Below are positions 1-9,390 of a DNA stretch of 64,000 nucleotides, in pieces. The number at the start of each line of letters is the position of its first letter. The stretch's first letter is position 1. The position numbers were made by a program, and so were the translations under genes. The notes beneath the pieces were generated by a model. That model saw only the letters and a list, made by a program, of their open reading frames with translations, had not been told where the DNA came from and searched no databases. The stretch spans positions 99,304-163,303 of the forward strand of contig JAHOYV010000003.1 in assembly GCA_019038745.1 (NCBI GenBank), read 5' to 3'. The stretch comes from Gemmatimonadales bacterium (GTDB lineage: Bacteria; Krumholzibacteriota; Krumholzibacteriia; LZORAL124-64-63).

Positions 1-1
1 C

Positions 2-850
2 CGGGACTACCTTATGCCCGGAACCGAGCTTTCCGAGCAAGGTTTTTCCATCGACCTGCAGGGTTACGAGTATCGGGTTTTCATGAATTTCCGCCTTGTG
101 ACCGATAAAAACGGCCTCTGGGCGAAACTGGCCGTCCAACTAGGCACCGACGGCAGCACCGATGTCAGTTTGGACTACCGGCGGCTTGAACTGGAACCGA
201 CTTTGGCCCGGGTCAGGAAATTGGCGGATCCGGATCAGCTTCCCAACCATGTGGAAACCTTGAAGGACCTCGCCCAATCCCCGACAGCAAACAAATTGGG
301 TCCGGGCACCTTGAAAGAATTCCAGAGCCTGCTGAAAAAGATCCCTCCCAGTGGCCTGCTGGCCTCCATCCACTTGCGGAATTTCCTGAAACAACTACCC
401 GACCTGTGGATTGACGGAAGTATTACAGGTCAAGATGGGGCAAGCCCCGGACCCTGTGACGAGGATTTGGTGGTCCAGGAGTTCGCCCTAGCAGTGACCA
501 CCGGTCAGAAGGATCAAACGGATTGGCGCATCGCCGTCCACACGGCCCGATTCCTGGCACGCTCCAAAACAGAAGTGGCGGCCCTGGGCAAAGGAAAAAC
601 AGCTTGGCTACTCAGCATTTTGAATGACCCGGATACCAGAATGTTACTGGGAATCAACAAACACGACGGCATACAATGGTTGAGCATGGAATCTTTGCAG
701 AATCTCCTGCAGGCCATGGCCGCCGCCTGGTTGCTGGACAATGAAGCCACCGACCCTACTCCCCTCCTGGACGGAATGGCACTCATAATGGCCGCTGCAG
801 AGAAATGCGGCTACCAAGTCCAGCCATTTGGAAAACTTCTATCCGGGTGA
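2..850 (+). CDS. C-terminal part of a probable GH13-family glycosidase (5' end outside window)
   Basis: The frame is open at the left edge and reads RDYLMPGTEL into the window, so the true start lies upstream. The first ~35 residues (a GLxxxL-type strand followed by YEYRVFMNFR) resemble the closing beta-strand of alpha-amylase-like glycosidases, where a similar YEYHVF segment ends the beta-sandwich after the catalytic barrel. The remaining ~240 residues look all-helical and carry no catalytic motif I recognise. If right, the missing part would hold the (beta/alpha)8 barrel. The family call rests on this short segment only. The gene ends at a TGA and is followed by an AT-rich gap. Confidence 0.45.
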   Translation, partial: RDYLMPGTELSEQGFSIDLQGYEYRVFMNFRLVTDKNGLWAKLAVQLGTDGSTDVSLDYRRLELEPTLARVRKLADPDQLPNHVETLKDLAQSPTANKLGPGTLKEFQSLLKKIPPSGLLASIHLRNFLKQLPDLWIDGSITGQDGASPGPCDEDLVVQEFALAVTTGQKDQTDWRIAVHTARFLARSKTEVAALGKGKTAWLLSILNDPDTRMLLGINKHDGIQWLSMESLQNLLQAMAAAWLLDNEATDPTPLLDGMALIMAAAEKCGYQVQPFGKLLSG

Positions 851-1268
851 GGGGAGCTTTTTGGGAGCACCTACTTTCCCCAATTCTCATGTGATTATGG
901 GAAAAATTATTTGGTGAAGACTTTCTTTGATGATTCCGACTGAAACGCTCTATAAAAAGTCCAATCGTCCGAATTGCTGCCCAATATTCAGTTTTCTTTT
1001 GGGAAAAATCTATAATTTCGCAAAATTTCTTTATTTTTCCCTTTACTAGACATCAATAATGGTTTGTAATTCTAGTTGTTACTCGCTGGCTAAAGGGAAC
1101 TCGCTCCGGGTCAATTCCGACCCTTTGCAAGCGTTAAACTGGTTGTTTACCCCCAAGCCTGTCAGTCCCCTAATTTGCAGGTATGGGGTCCGTAGCGTTG
1201 AACTCGCCCGTTTAATGCACAGCGATAACTTTAATCAACTGGTCCTGCACCCTCTGAGGAGAGACAAC
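851..1268. other. AT-rich intergenic region and 5' leader of the 1269 gene
   Basis: 418 bases without a convincing gene. The first ~190 bases are A/T-rich and probably promoter-bearing. The last ~200 bases can form small hairpins (for example gggtc/gaccc around 1107-1124) and end in a strong ribosome binding site (ctgaggagag) just before the ATG at 1269. An open frame begins at 1059 in phase with the downstream gene, but its first 70 codons do not look like protein and the signal peptide starts at 1269. I could not match the leader to a known riboswitch. Confidence 0.4.
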
Positions 1269-1865
1269 ATGAAGAAAGTAATCGTTTTGCTGATGGTCAG
1301 CTTGATGGCAGCCAGCTCGGCTTTTGCCGTGGTGGATGAAACCGTAAACAGTATGGGCATCTATTTCGACGCCAATGCGGATGTTTACGAATTCGTCTCA
1401 GGTCCTTATGTTGAAGTTCCTGCATATGTCATGCTGACGAACTCTGATGCAGGGAGCGTCTGGGGCTACGAATTCGGTTTTATTGTGGAAGGTAATTACA
1501 TTGCCCCCTCAATAACCCTGAATGGCACGGGTCCGATCGATGTTGGTGGAGGCCTTGGTAACCACATCGTTGGTTTGGCCTCTCCCATCGCCGTTACCCC
1601 GGCCACCATCCTGGCGACCATCAAGGTCCTCCCCATGGATACCGCGCCGATCTCCTACCTGTTGAAGGGTGCAACCCCCAACTCCCTGTATGGCTCCAAC
1701 ACTCCCAACATCGTGGCGCCTCCTGGAGACGTCCTGGTGGGATGCGCCATGTCAGCTTGGGATGCCGAACTTGGTGTGCCGATGATCTGTGCCTACGTCA
1801 ATGGTTCTGGTGTCGTCGCCACGGACGAAGCGAGCTGGGACAGCGTTAAGAGCCTGTACCGGTAG
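1269..1865 (+). CDS. Small secreted protein of unknown function
   Basis: 198 residues. The start at 1269 is chosen because GAGGAGAG lies just upstream and the product then opens with a standard Sec signal peptide (MKKVIVLLMVSLMAASSAFA, cleavage after AFA). The mature part is beta-rich, low in charge and rich in Gly, Pro and Val, with two Cys near the end, and could be one all-beta domain. It closes with ASWDSVKSLYR, a tail I associate with secreted proteins of FCB-type candidate phyla, but no function is attached to it. The gene is monocistronic: AT-rich upstream region and a strong terminator at 1898-1937. Function unknown. Confidence 0.75.
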   Translation: MKKVIVLLMVSLMAASSAFAVVDETVNSMGIYFDANADVYEFVSGPYVEVPAYVMLTNSDAGSVWGYEFGFIVEGNYIAPSITLNGTGPIDVGGGLGNHIVGLASPIAVTPATILATIKVLPMDTAPISYLLKGATPNSLYGSNTPNIVAPPGDVLVGCAMSAWDAELGVPMICAYVNGSGVVATDEASWDSVKSLYR

Positions 1866-1897
1866 GTTTCAACCGTTCATTTGGCCGGTGCTAGTGA

Positions 1898-1937
1898 AAA
1901 ACAGCCCCTCTGGATTATTTCCGGGAGGGGCTGTTTT
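1898..1937. terminator. Bidirectional intrinsic terminator
   Basis: A perfect 12-bp stem (1898-1909 with 1926-1937) closes a 16-base loop. It is A-rich on the left and followed by tttt-containing sequence on the right. It sits between the convergent 1269-1865 gene and the oligopeptidase gene ending at 1962, so it can serve both strands. Confidence 0.85.
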
Positions 1938-1961
1938 CTTTTGAGACCGATCCGATCCCGA

Positions 1962-4076
1962 CTACCGGGAGATTCCCACCAAATCACACAGAAAAGCATA
2001 GCCCAGCGCTGTCTCCTCAAGACGACGGAAGCGGCCCGAAGCGCCGCCGTGACCCGCGCCCATATTGATTTTCAGCAACAGGAGGTTGTCGTCGGTCTTG
2101 GTCACGCGGAGCTTGGCCACCCACTTGGCCGGCTCGAAGTACTGCACCTGGCTGTCGTTCAATCCCGTGGTAACCAGCATCGCCGGATAATCCTGTGCCA
2201 CAACGTTGTCGTAGGGAGAATAACTCAGCATGTAGTCGTAGTATGTCTTGTCGTTGGGATTGCCCCACTCGTCGTACTCGCTGGTGGTCAAGGGAATGCT
2301 GTCGTCCAACATGGTGGTTACCACATCCACATAGGGCACCTGGGCAACTACACCCCGCCACATTTCAGGCTCCATGTTCACGACCGCGCCCACAAGCAAT
2401 CCGCCGGCCGATCCGCCCATGGCGAACAAACCGTCCTGTGCTGAATATTTTTGTTGAACCAGCCACTTCCCGCAGTCGATGAAGTCGTTGAAAGTGTTTT
2501 TCTTCTTCAGTAGTTTGCCTTCCTCATACCATTGACGCCCCAGTTCCTCTCCACCCCGAACGTGGGCAATAGCGTAGACGAAGCCCCGGTCCAGGAGACT
2601 CAAAAGGGAGGAACGGAAACCGGCGTCCATGCTGTATCCGTACGATCCGTAGGCGTACAGCAACAACGGTGCCTTACCATCCTTGACGAATCCCTCGCGA
2701 TACACCAATGAAACGGGAACCCGCGCCCCGTCCCGGGCGATAACCTGCACGTACTCGGACTTGTAGTTATCCGGAGAGAAGCCCCCGAGCACTTCCTGCT
2801 GTTTGACCAGCTTGCGGGTCCGCGCCTTCATGTCGTAATCGAAGGTGGAGCGGGGAGTGGTCAGCGAGGTGTAACCGAAGCGCAGGACATCCGTGTCCAT
2901 CCTGGGATTGACCGAGGTCCAGGCCGACCAGGTGGGATCCCTGAAATCCAGAATGTACGGCTCGCCGTCGTCCATGGGCAAGACCCTCAGGTGGTTCAGG
3001 CCGTCGAAGCGCTCGGAGAGCACCAGCCAGTCGGTGAATACCTCAAAACCCTCCAGCAACACATCATCCCGATTTGGGATCACCTCTTGCCACGAGGCAA
3101 GGCCGGTCTCACCCAGCCCGCACTCCATGAGCCGAAAATTTTTGGCGTGGAGATTCGTCCGGATCAGAAAACGGTCGGCCTGGTGATCAATCGAATATTC
3201 CATATTCTTCTGCCGGGCCTGGAAAACCCGGAACTGGCCGGTCGGATCGTCGGCCGCCAGCAGATGTACTTCCGAGCTCAGGGTCTGGGAGCACGAAATA
3301 CCCAGGAAACGGTCCGATTTCGTCCTCCAGACATAACAGCTGAAAGTGTCGTCCTTCTCCTCGTACACGAGGACGTCACCGGCCGGATCGGTGCCCAGGG
3401 TATGCCGCCAGATCTGGTAGGAACGCAAGGTTTCCGGATCCTGCCGACCGTAGAAAATCGTCTGATTGTCCATCGCCCAGGCGGTATTGCCCGTCACGTT
3501 GGGAATCACATCATCCTTTATCCGACCCGTTTCCAGATCCTTCACTCTTAGAGTGTAGAAGCGACGGCCACCCGTATCAATGCCGTACACCGCCAGTTTG
3601 TTGTCCGGACTGATGTTCACCCTCCGAAGTGAAAAATAGTCAGTCCCCTCAGCCAGGGCGTTCCCGTCAAACATGATCTGTTCGGCACCCTCCATGCTCC
3701 CAGGTCGCCGACAATGCAGGGCGTACTCTCCACCCTCGATAAAGCGGGTGTAATACCAGTAGCCGCGCAGTTCGTAAGGAGCCGAGGAATCATCCTCCTT
3801 TATCCGGCCCTTCATTTCCTCGAAGAGGGCACTCTGGAAATCCGCGACCGGAGACATGGCTGCTTCCAGGTAGGCGTTTTCCGCCTCCAGGTAGGTGATT
3901 ACCTCGGGATTCTCCTTCTCGCGGAGCCAGTAATAGTTGTCCGTGCGCGTATCCCCGTGGATCTCCAACTCGTGGGGACGAACCTGTGCAACGGGAGGAT
4001 CTTGAATATTTCCTCCGCAGCCGGCGAAAACCAAGGTTCCCATCATGGCAAGGATCACCTTCTGTCTGGATGTCAT
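1962..4076 (-). CDS. ptrB: Oligopeptidase B-like S9A serine peptidase, lipoprotein
   Basis: 704 residues, close to E. coli oligopeptidase B (686). An N-terminal beta-propeller gates a C-terminal alpha/beta-hydrolase domain. The triad is visible: Ser556 in GGSAGG, Asp641 in GLNDSQ and His676 in GAGHGG. The family cleaves short peptides after Arg or Lys. Unlike the cytosolic E. coli enzyme, this one starts with a lipoprotein signal (LVFAGC, Cys about residue 20), so it should be membrane-anchored outside the cytoplasm. It lies 4 bases after the methyltransferase gene and is probably co-transcribed with it. Confidence 0.92.
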   Translation of the reverse strand: MTSRQKVILAMMGTLVFAGCGGNIQDPPVAQVRPHELEIHGDTRTDNYYWLREKENPEVITYLEAENAYLEAAMSPVADFQSALFEEMKGRIKEDDSSAPYELRGYWYYTRFIEGGEYALHCRRPGSMEGAEQIMFDGNALAEGTDYFSLRRVNISPDNKLAVYGIDTGGRRFYTLRVKDLETGRIKDDVIPNVTGNTAWAMDNQTIFYGRQDPETLRSYQIWRHTLGTDPAGDVLVYEEKDDTFSCYVWRTKSDRFLGISCSQTLSSEVHLLAADDPTGQFRVFQARQKNMEYSIDHQADRFLIRTNLHAKNFRLMECGLGETGLASWQEVIPNRDDVLLEGFEVFTDWLVLSERFDGLNHLRVLPMDDGEPYILDFRDPTWSAWTSVNPRMDTDVLRFGYTSLTTPRSTFDYDMKARTRKLVKQQEVLGGFSPDNYKSEYVQVIARDGARVPVSLVYREGFVKDGKAPLLLYAYGSYGYSMDAGFRSSLLSLLDRGFVYAIAHVRGGEELGRQWYEEGKLLKKKNTFNDFIDCGKWLVQQKYSAQDGLFAMGGSAGGLLVGAVVNMEPEMWRGVVAQVPYVDVVTTMLDDSIPLTTSEYDEWGNPNDKTYYDYMLSYSPYDNVVAQDYPAMLVTTGLNDSQVQYFEPAKWVAKLRVTKTDDNLLLLKINMGAGHGGASGRFRRLEETALGYAFLCDLVGISR

Positions 4077-4080
4077 GCAA

Positions 4081-4839
4081 TTACCTCTTTCCGATCACCA
4101 GGATCTCGGTGGCCAGAATTGGGACTGATGCGCGGTCGGGCCGGAACAGGGTAGCCCGAGCCAGGCTGCGCAGGGGTTCCCAGGGAATCATATCCATGGG
4201 AGCGGTCATGTGAAAAACATCGTCTACGGAAAAGCCCGCCTCACGCACCAGGCGAACAATTTCGTCGGCCTTGTAGATGCGGGCCCGGGCGTATCTATCG
4301 TGCAGGAACTTCGGCCACCAGCTGACCAGCGGCACTCGGTTCCAGGGCAATAACGGCAGGTCGGCGCCGTGGGTTTCAAACAGCCACCACTTATTGGGCA
4401 CCGAGAGAATCAGACGGCCGCCCGGGCGTAGAATATTCCGCATCCGGCGCAGGGCAGCCACCTCGTCCGGCACGTGCTCCAGAACGGTGAAGGAGGTCAG
4501 AACGTCCGCCGGGCCGGCCGGCAAAGTGGTTTTTCCCGGAGCCAGAACTTCAGTGGCAACCCGATCAGACAAGCCTTGAGCCCTGATCTCCACATTGAAG
4601 TCGTACAGAAAATCTTCATTTACGTCCAGGCCCGTAACGTGGTCGAAGAACGGCGCCAGCAATAACGTCTGGGCACCATTGCCACAGCCGAAGTCCACGA
4701 GATGGCCTCCGGAGCTGGGGAACCAAGGTTCAACCAACCTTCGGCGTCGTTCCAGAATCATCTGCCCCGAACTGGCAGGTCGACCGCCGGCCAGGTTAGG
4801 GACCGAGTGGAGTGTTTTATTTGGATCGTGGTTGTTCAC
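4081..4839 (-). CDS. Class I SAM-dependent methyltransferase
   Basis: 252 residues with the Rossmann-type fold of small-molecule methyltransferases: motif I VDFGCGNG for the SAM glycine loop, an acidic strand end (GLDVNEDF), and LTSFTVLEHVPD (motif IV region) followed by RPGGRLILSVPN, the typical Methyltransf_11 post-I/IV arrangement. The substrate cannot be read from sequence; the layout resembles ubiquinone/sugar/lipid-type methyltransferases. It is the first gene of a two-gene minus-strand unit with the oligopeptidase and is divergent from the 4870 gene across ~30 bases, so the promoters of both must overlap the coding ends or lie very close together. Confidence 0.85.
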   Translation of the reverse strand: MNNHDPNKTLHSVPNLAGGRPASSGQMILERRRRLVEPWFPSSGGHLVDFGCGNGAQTLLLAPFFDHVTGLDVNEDFLYDFNVEIRAQGLSDRVATEVLAPGKTTLPAGPADVLTSFTVLEHVPDEVAALRRMRNILRPGGRLILSVPNKWWLFETHGADLPLLPWNRVPLVSWWPKFLHDRYARARIYKADEIVRLVREAGFSVDDVFHMTAPMDMIPWEPLRSLARATLFRPDRASVPILATEILVIGKR

Positions 4840-4869
4840 TTCCCCTCAAACCTCTGATATCCTCGTCCC

Positions 4870-5361
4870 ATGGACAAAAAAAAGAAATCAAATCGCCAGG
4901 ATTCCCCGACCGAGGGCAAAACCCTCCGTGACCGGAAATTCAACCTTACCGAGGCCTTGGGCCGTGAAAACGTAGACCTGCTCAAGGGGGCCTCCCCCGT
5001 GGCCAAGGGACGTCAGGTCCTGCTGGAAATCAAACAGTTCCTGGACAACGGATTGGCTGATTCAAACGGCTCTCTGCTGCGGACAATCATGGCCCGGATG
5101 GAGGACAACCCGCCCTTGCTGTCCCAACATTTTGATAATCCGTTGGGCGCCCTGGCCGAAACCATCGAAAACATCCTGAACAATGACAGACTCCTGGTCG
5201 ACCTGGTCCGCGACACGGACGCGCGCTGGGGCCGGGAATATCAGGAACGCCCACGATTCGAACTGGACGATACTCCCGCGCTACCGGATGACCCCTACAC
5301 CATCGCCGGCGTCCGAGCCCAGTTGACCGACCTACAGACGGAACTCTACACCGAGGATTAA
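4870..5361 (+). CDS. Hypothetical acidic/basic cytosolic protein
   Basis: 163 residues with no signal peptide or membrane segment. The first ~25 residues are lysine/arginine-rich; the rest is predicted helical and acidic toward the C terminus. I recognise no family. The start at 4870 is the first ATG after the divergent methyltransferase start, with only a weak ribosome binding site, so a later start is possible. Codon use looks like that of the neighbours, supporting a real gene. Confidence 0.6.
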   Translation: MDKKKKSNRQDSPTEGKTLRDRKFNLTEALGRENVDLLKGASPVAKGRQVLLEIKQFLDNGLADSNGSLLRTIMARMEDNPPLLSQHFDNPLGALAETIENILNNDRLLVDLVRDTDARWGREYQERPRFELDDTPALPDDPYTIAGVRAQLTDLQTELYTED

Positions 5362-5414
5362 ATCGGCGGGAGTTACGACTATTGTCGAGTGTAAGCTACG
5401 GTCCTGTAAATGAC

Positions 5415-6881
5415 TCATTCATCCCGAGTCCTGAAGCTCACCAGGTATTCGCTTAGTTCATTGCCGTTCTCGTCCATGAATCCCCCTCCGGTAGGTGAAT
5501 TCAGGGCAAACCCATAAGACACCCCTGCCACCAAAGCCACGGGTATAGTCAGAACCGTTCGATCATCGTTGTAGCTGACCATTCCTGCGACTTCCGGTAT
5601 GGGCTGCCCGGTACTCATGACCGACCAGCTTTTATCCTTCATCGGGCGATCGAAGGTTATGATCACCGCAGGGCAAGACGTGTCGACGTCCACCGCGCCA
5701 TTGGGGGGATTCACCGAAAGCACACTGGGAGCTTTTGCTCCCTTTTCCAAAGCCTCTGCGGTCCATTCATTTTCCAGGGTGGCAATGCTGGCCTCGGCCA
5801 CTGCGGCATAGTCCGAAAAGAACCCTACGACGACAGGCATGAACTGTTCAAAAGTCTGGTATTGGTCACGATTGTTCTCGTACTCGGCGAGAACTTCGAA
5901 AAGCTCCGAAATCCAGTAGAACCCAATCCTTTGCTGATGTTCGAGATGCCGGGACACCTTGTCTTCTCCGGCCGTGTCACTGATCCATTTTATCGTCATG
6001 ACCCTGACCAACGATTCGTAAAACATGGTTTGCCAGTTGCCGTAAGCCTTCGATTTCATTTTTTCGGCAACGAGCGGATACAGGGCTTGGCCGGCGGACT
6101 CGAGTGCTTTCTCATGGTCGTCAACAAGCGGATTGATGAAGGAATGGCTAAACTCGTGGACGATGGTGTGAATCACCTTCTCGGGAAAATCAGGCAAATT
6201 CTGAGCGTCGACTTGCCAAACCCCCAGGATACTGTGGAACTCGATTAACCCGTCCGGTTGGATAAAACTGGGTCCGTAGCTGTGGCCACCATTAAACATG
6301 GCCAGCTCAATGCGAAACTCTGCGGGTGATCGAACGCCAAAGTATTCGGCAAACCAGGGAACGATGTCGGTGCTCGCGAGGAGGAGGCTCAACCGGTTTT
6401 GAGCCTGGACGAACCAGTCGTTGTGAGTGGTGAAAAAACCCATATAGTCGGATTCCTTCGCAAACTTTCGAGCCTCAACCAGGAATTTTCCGGCTTCCGC
6501 CGTCGTCCATCTATTATCAAGCGAAACTGGAAGTGGATCAAAAGGCACCCTCTCCTGGAGACCGGGTGGGTCCGTAACATGAAGCGCTAATTCCATCGGG
6601 GCATTGTAGGAAATACCATGATTTTGCCTCAGTAGCCTGGCCAGTTCAACAACCGCGTGATCCCGGTAATCATGAAAAACGGAATCGGCCTCTGCAGCAT
6701 AGGACGGGATCTTGCACTGGATGTATTCCTGATTCCCGGCCAGACGGAATATCAGGCTGAAAAGTTCAATACGTGGATCCACGGTAACGGGAATTATTGC
6801 CGGAGATGCCAGGGTGGAAGAAGAAATTGCGAGAAGGGATATCAAGAAAAACAGCGTGAAGATGCGTCTTTGGTTTTTCAC
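5415..6881 (-). CDS. Secreted DUF4932 protein with C-terminal bacterial Ig-like domain
   Basis: 488 residues starting with GTG behind a clear AAGGAGAT. A Sec signal peptide (hydrophobic residues 8-25) precedes a long helical domain holding HEFSH near the middle (about residue 235), the metallopeptidase-like signature typical of DUF4932. The last ~100 residues (from SVNPPNGAVDVD) are a Big_5-type Ig domain as found in surface proteins. HExxH suggests zinc binding and possible protease activity, unproven for the family. It is a single-gene unit. Confidence 0.75.
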   Translation of the reverse strand: MKNQRRIFTLFFLISLLAISSSTLASPAIIPVTVDPRIELFSLIFRLAGNQEYIQCKIPSYAAEADSVFHDYRDHAVVELARLLRQNHGISYNAPMELALHVTDPPGLQERVPFDPLPVSLDNRWTTAEAGKFLVEARKFAKESDYMGFFTTHNDWFVQAQNRLSLLLASTDIVPWFAEYFGVRSPAEFRIELAMFNGGHSYGPSFIQPDGLIEFHSILGVWQVDAQNLPDFPEKVIHTIVHEFSHSFINPLVDDHEKALESAGQALYPLVAEKMKSKAYGNWQTMFYESLVRVMTIKWISDTAGEDKVSRHLEHQQRIGFYWISELFEVLAEYENNRDQYQTFEQFMPVVVGFFSDYAAVAEASIATLENEWTAEALEKGAKAPSVLSVNPPNGAVDVDTSCPAVIITFDRPMKDKSWSVMSTGQPIPEVAGMVSYNDDRTVLTIPVALVAGVSYGFALNSPTGGGFMDENGNELSEYLVSFRTRDE

Positions 6882-6961
6882 AGAATCTCCTTAATTGGCC
6901 TTCGCCAACAGTTCCGGCAAAGGACCCACTGCCCAGCCACCTCGGTAATCACCCAGGCTAC

Positions 6962-7678
6962 TCACTCGGTCCTGGAAGGAAAGAGCCCGATCAGTTCCGC
7001 CAGGGAGTCGATCACCAGGTCCGGCTTTGCCGAGCGGACCAGGCCAGGGGCCACCAAGCCGTAGGTGCAGCCCACCGAGACGGCGCCCATCGCCTTGGCT
7101 GCGTTGATGTCGTTGGGGCTGTCTCCCACGACGACCACTGCCTCCGGCTTCACGTCCAAGCCGTCAAGACAAGCTTGCAGATGTGACGGATCCGGCTTGC
7201 GAACGGGAGCCTCGTCACCGGCCACGATCCTGCGAAAGGCCCCTTCCAGATGGAGCCCCGCCAAAATCGCATCGGTGAATTTCCGGGGTTTGTTGGTCGC
7301 AAGGTGCAAAGGGAAGCGCCGAAACCTGGCCAGCATGTCCAGCACCCCTGGGTAGGTGATTGTGTTGTCCAACAAGTGCCGTCCGTAGTATTCCCTGAAA
7401 ACAGTCAACCCCTGTTCAAGCATCTCGTCGCTGACAGGCAGTCCGGCCCGCCCCGTCATTCCTGTCCGGACATCGTGCCACAGGGTGCGGGTCAGCAACC
7501 TCACAACACCGTCCCCAACGTAGCCGCGAATGGTGTCGCCCGGCAATTCAGGCAGATCGAAACGCCCGCGAGTAAAATTGGCGGCCAGTGCTATATCCAG
7601 CCCTGAATCGACCAGTGTCCCATCCAGATCGAAGATGAACGCCTCGGCACGGCGTCCCTTGTACTTCTTCTTGCCCAT
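6962..7678 (-). CDS. HAD-superfamily hydrolase, phosphoglycolate phosphatase-like
   Basis: 238 residues. Motif I is FDLDGTLVDS with the nucleophile and acid/base Asp; motif II is LATNKP; motif III/IV is KPDPSHLQACL followed by VVGDSPNDINAAKAMG. The helical cap between motifs I and II matches the Gph group, which removes 2-phosphoglycolate produced by DNA repair or photorespiration. Related HAD enzymes differ in substrate, so that part is inference. A GGGGAGG site precedes the ATG. It stands alone, divergent from the symporter gene. Confidence 0.8.
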   Translation of the reverse strand: MGKKKYKGRRAEAFIFDLDGTLVDSGLDIALAANFTRGRFDLPELPGDTIRGYVGDGVVRLLTRTLWHDVRTGMTGRAGLPVSDEMLEQGLTVFREYYGRHLLDNTITYPGVLDMLARFRRFPLHLATNKPRKFTDAILAGLHLEGAFRRIVAGDEAPVRKPDPSHLQACLDGLDVKPEAVVVVGDSPNDINAAKAMGAVSVGCTYGLVAPGLVRSAKPDLVIDSLAELIGLFPSRTE

Positions 7679-7893
7679 GAATCCTCCCCAAGTTTCTCAA
7701 TATGGACTCAGAATACCCCGTTCCCTTCCCGCTGACAAGTACAGGGGGAAAGAGCCCACTTCACCAGTAGCGGTTCGCAAAGGATCGGGTTCGCCATTGA
7801 TCAAAATCGACTCCGAGGATATTATTGATGCACTTGCCCGGATTTCATATCAGCCACGGACGGCCACCGGGATGGAACCGCCATGGAGATCTC

Positions 7894-9363
7894 GTGAATT
7901 CTCTCGTTGTCGCACTTGCCTTGTACAGCTTGATCATCCTGGTCGTCGGAATTCTGGCCGCCCGCCGCAACCGGACCCTCGACGACTATCTGCTGGCCGA
8001 CCGTAAACTCGGGCCCTGGGTCGCGGCCTTCAGTGAACGGGCCAGTGGAGAATCGGCCTGGCTGTTGATCGGTTTACCGGGACTAGCCTTCACATCTGGA
8101 ATGGGCACCCTCTGGGTTGGAGTGGGTTGCTGTAGCGGAATCGCTTTTTCCTGGTTTGCGATAGCCAAATCCCTGCGCCGCGAGACAGAGCGCTTCGGAT
8201 CATTGACCCTGGCCGATTACTTTGCGGCCCGTCACGGGGAGGGCAGCCATGCCCTGCGGATAACCGCCACGGTGATCATCCTGTTCTTCTTCACCTTCTA
8301 TGTGGCGGCCCAGTTCCTGGCCGCGGGCAAGGTGCTGAACTTCTACCTGGGCATCACTCCGGTGCAGGGGATGGTCATCGGAGCCGTGCTCGTGCTGTTT
8401 TATACCGCAGCGGGCGGTTTGTTGGCCGTCAGTTGGACCGACCTGGTCCAGGGCATCATCATGCTGGTAACCTTGGCTGTCCTGCCGCTGGCTGTCCTGA
8501 CGGAATTGGGCGGGGCCGGAGCCCTGATGAGTAAGCTGTCCGGGTTTGGCGGCTCATACCTGCAGCTTGCGCCAGGAGAAAGCCGTTGGGCGGCAATCAG
8601 CGGCGTACTGGGAAGTCTTGCCATCGGTCTGGGCTATATGGGACAACCCCACCTGGTTCTGCGCTTCATGGCCATTCGTTCGCCCGATGATGTCAAGGCC
8701 GGCCGCATTATAGCCATCGGCTGGGCCCTGATCGCCTTCTTCGGAGCCATTTTCATCGGACTTACCGGGCTGGCCTGGTTCGGCCCCGAAGCCATGGGAG
8801 CCGGGCAAGTCATTGCCGACCAGGAACAACTGATGCCCCTGATGGCCCGGACCTTCATGCCCGAATGGTTGGCCGTTTTGATGATCTGCGGAGCCATCGC
8901 CGCCATGATGTCGACCGCCGACAGCCAACTTCTGGCCTCGGCCAGCGCCATCAGCGAAGACATCTACCGGCGCTTGATCAACCCCGACGCCCCGCAGGAC
9001 AAACTCGTCGCCTTGGGCCGCTGGGCAACCCTCGGCGTCGGCGTAATCGGATTCCTGCTGGCCTGGCAGGCGGATGATTTCGTGTACAATATGGTGTTGT
9101 ACGCTTGGGCGGGTCTGGGCGCCGCCTTCGGTCCACCCCTGTTGTTGTCGTTGCACTGGCGCCGCACCAGCCGGACGGGGGTTCTGTCCGGTTTCATAAG
9201 TGGAACCCTGGTTGTGATCCTTTGGTACAATATTCCCTTTCTCAATGGGCTTTTGTACGAGATGATTCCAGGGTTTCTTGTATCCTTGGTTTTTACTTTG
9301 GTTTTCAGCCTGGTTTTTCCCAACCGGAAAACACTTGATGTAAATGTAACAGGGCAGAAATGA
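7894..9363 (+). CDS. Sodium:solute symporter (SSS family, PutP-like)
   Basis: 489 residues from the GTG at 7894, chosen because GGAG lies five bases upstream and the product then begins directly with the first membrane helix; an in-phase ATG at 7825 would add a polar tail with no ribosome binding site. About 13 hydrophobic helices are visible. The conserved SSS features include the early ARRNRTLDDYLLADRKLG loop and FSERASGESAWLLIGLPG, much like PutP of E. coli (502 residues), the Na+/proline symporter. The substrate is likely an amino acid or another small carboxylate. Confidence 0.88.
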   Translation: MNSLVVALALYSLIILVVGILAARRNRTLDDYLLADRKLGPWVAAFSERASGESAWLLIGLPGLAFTSGMGTLWVGVGCCSGIAFSWFAIAKSLRRETERFGSLTLADYFAARHGEGSHALRITATVIILFFFTFYVAAQFLAAGKVLNFYLGITPVQGMVIGAVLVLFYTAAGGLLAVSWTDLVQGIIMLVTLAVLPLAVLTELGGAGALMSKLSGFGGSYLQLAPGESRWAAISGVLGSLAIGLGYMGQPHLVLRFMAIRSPDDVKAGRIIAIGWALIAFFGAIFIGLTGLAWFGPEAMGAGQVIADQEQLMPLMARTFMPEWLAVLMICGAIAAMMSTADSQLLASASAISEDIYRRLINPDAPQDKLVALGRWATLGVGVIGFLLAWQADDFVYNMVLYAWAGLGAAFGPPLLLSLHWRRTSRTGVLSGFISGTLVVILWYNIPFLNGLLYEMIPGFLVSLVFTLVFSLVFPNRKTLDVNVTGQK

Positions 9364-9390
9364 TGACTTCTCAAAGGATTGGATTCTGTA

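Noticed and set aside
1059..1268. 5' extension of the secreted protein or riboswitch in its leader
   Set aside because: The extension lacks a ribosome binding site and puts a signal peptide in mid-protein; the leader hairpins fit no riboswitch consensus I know.
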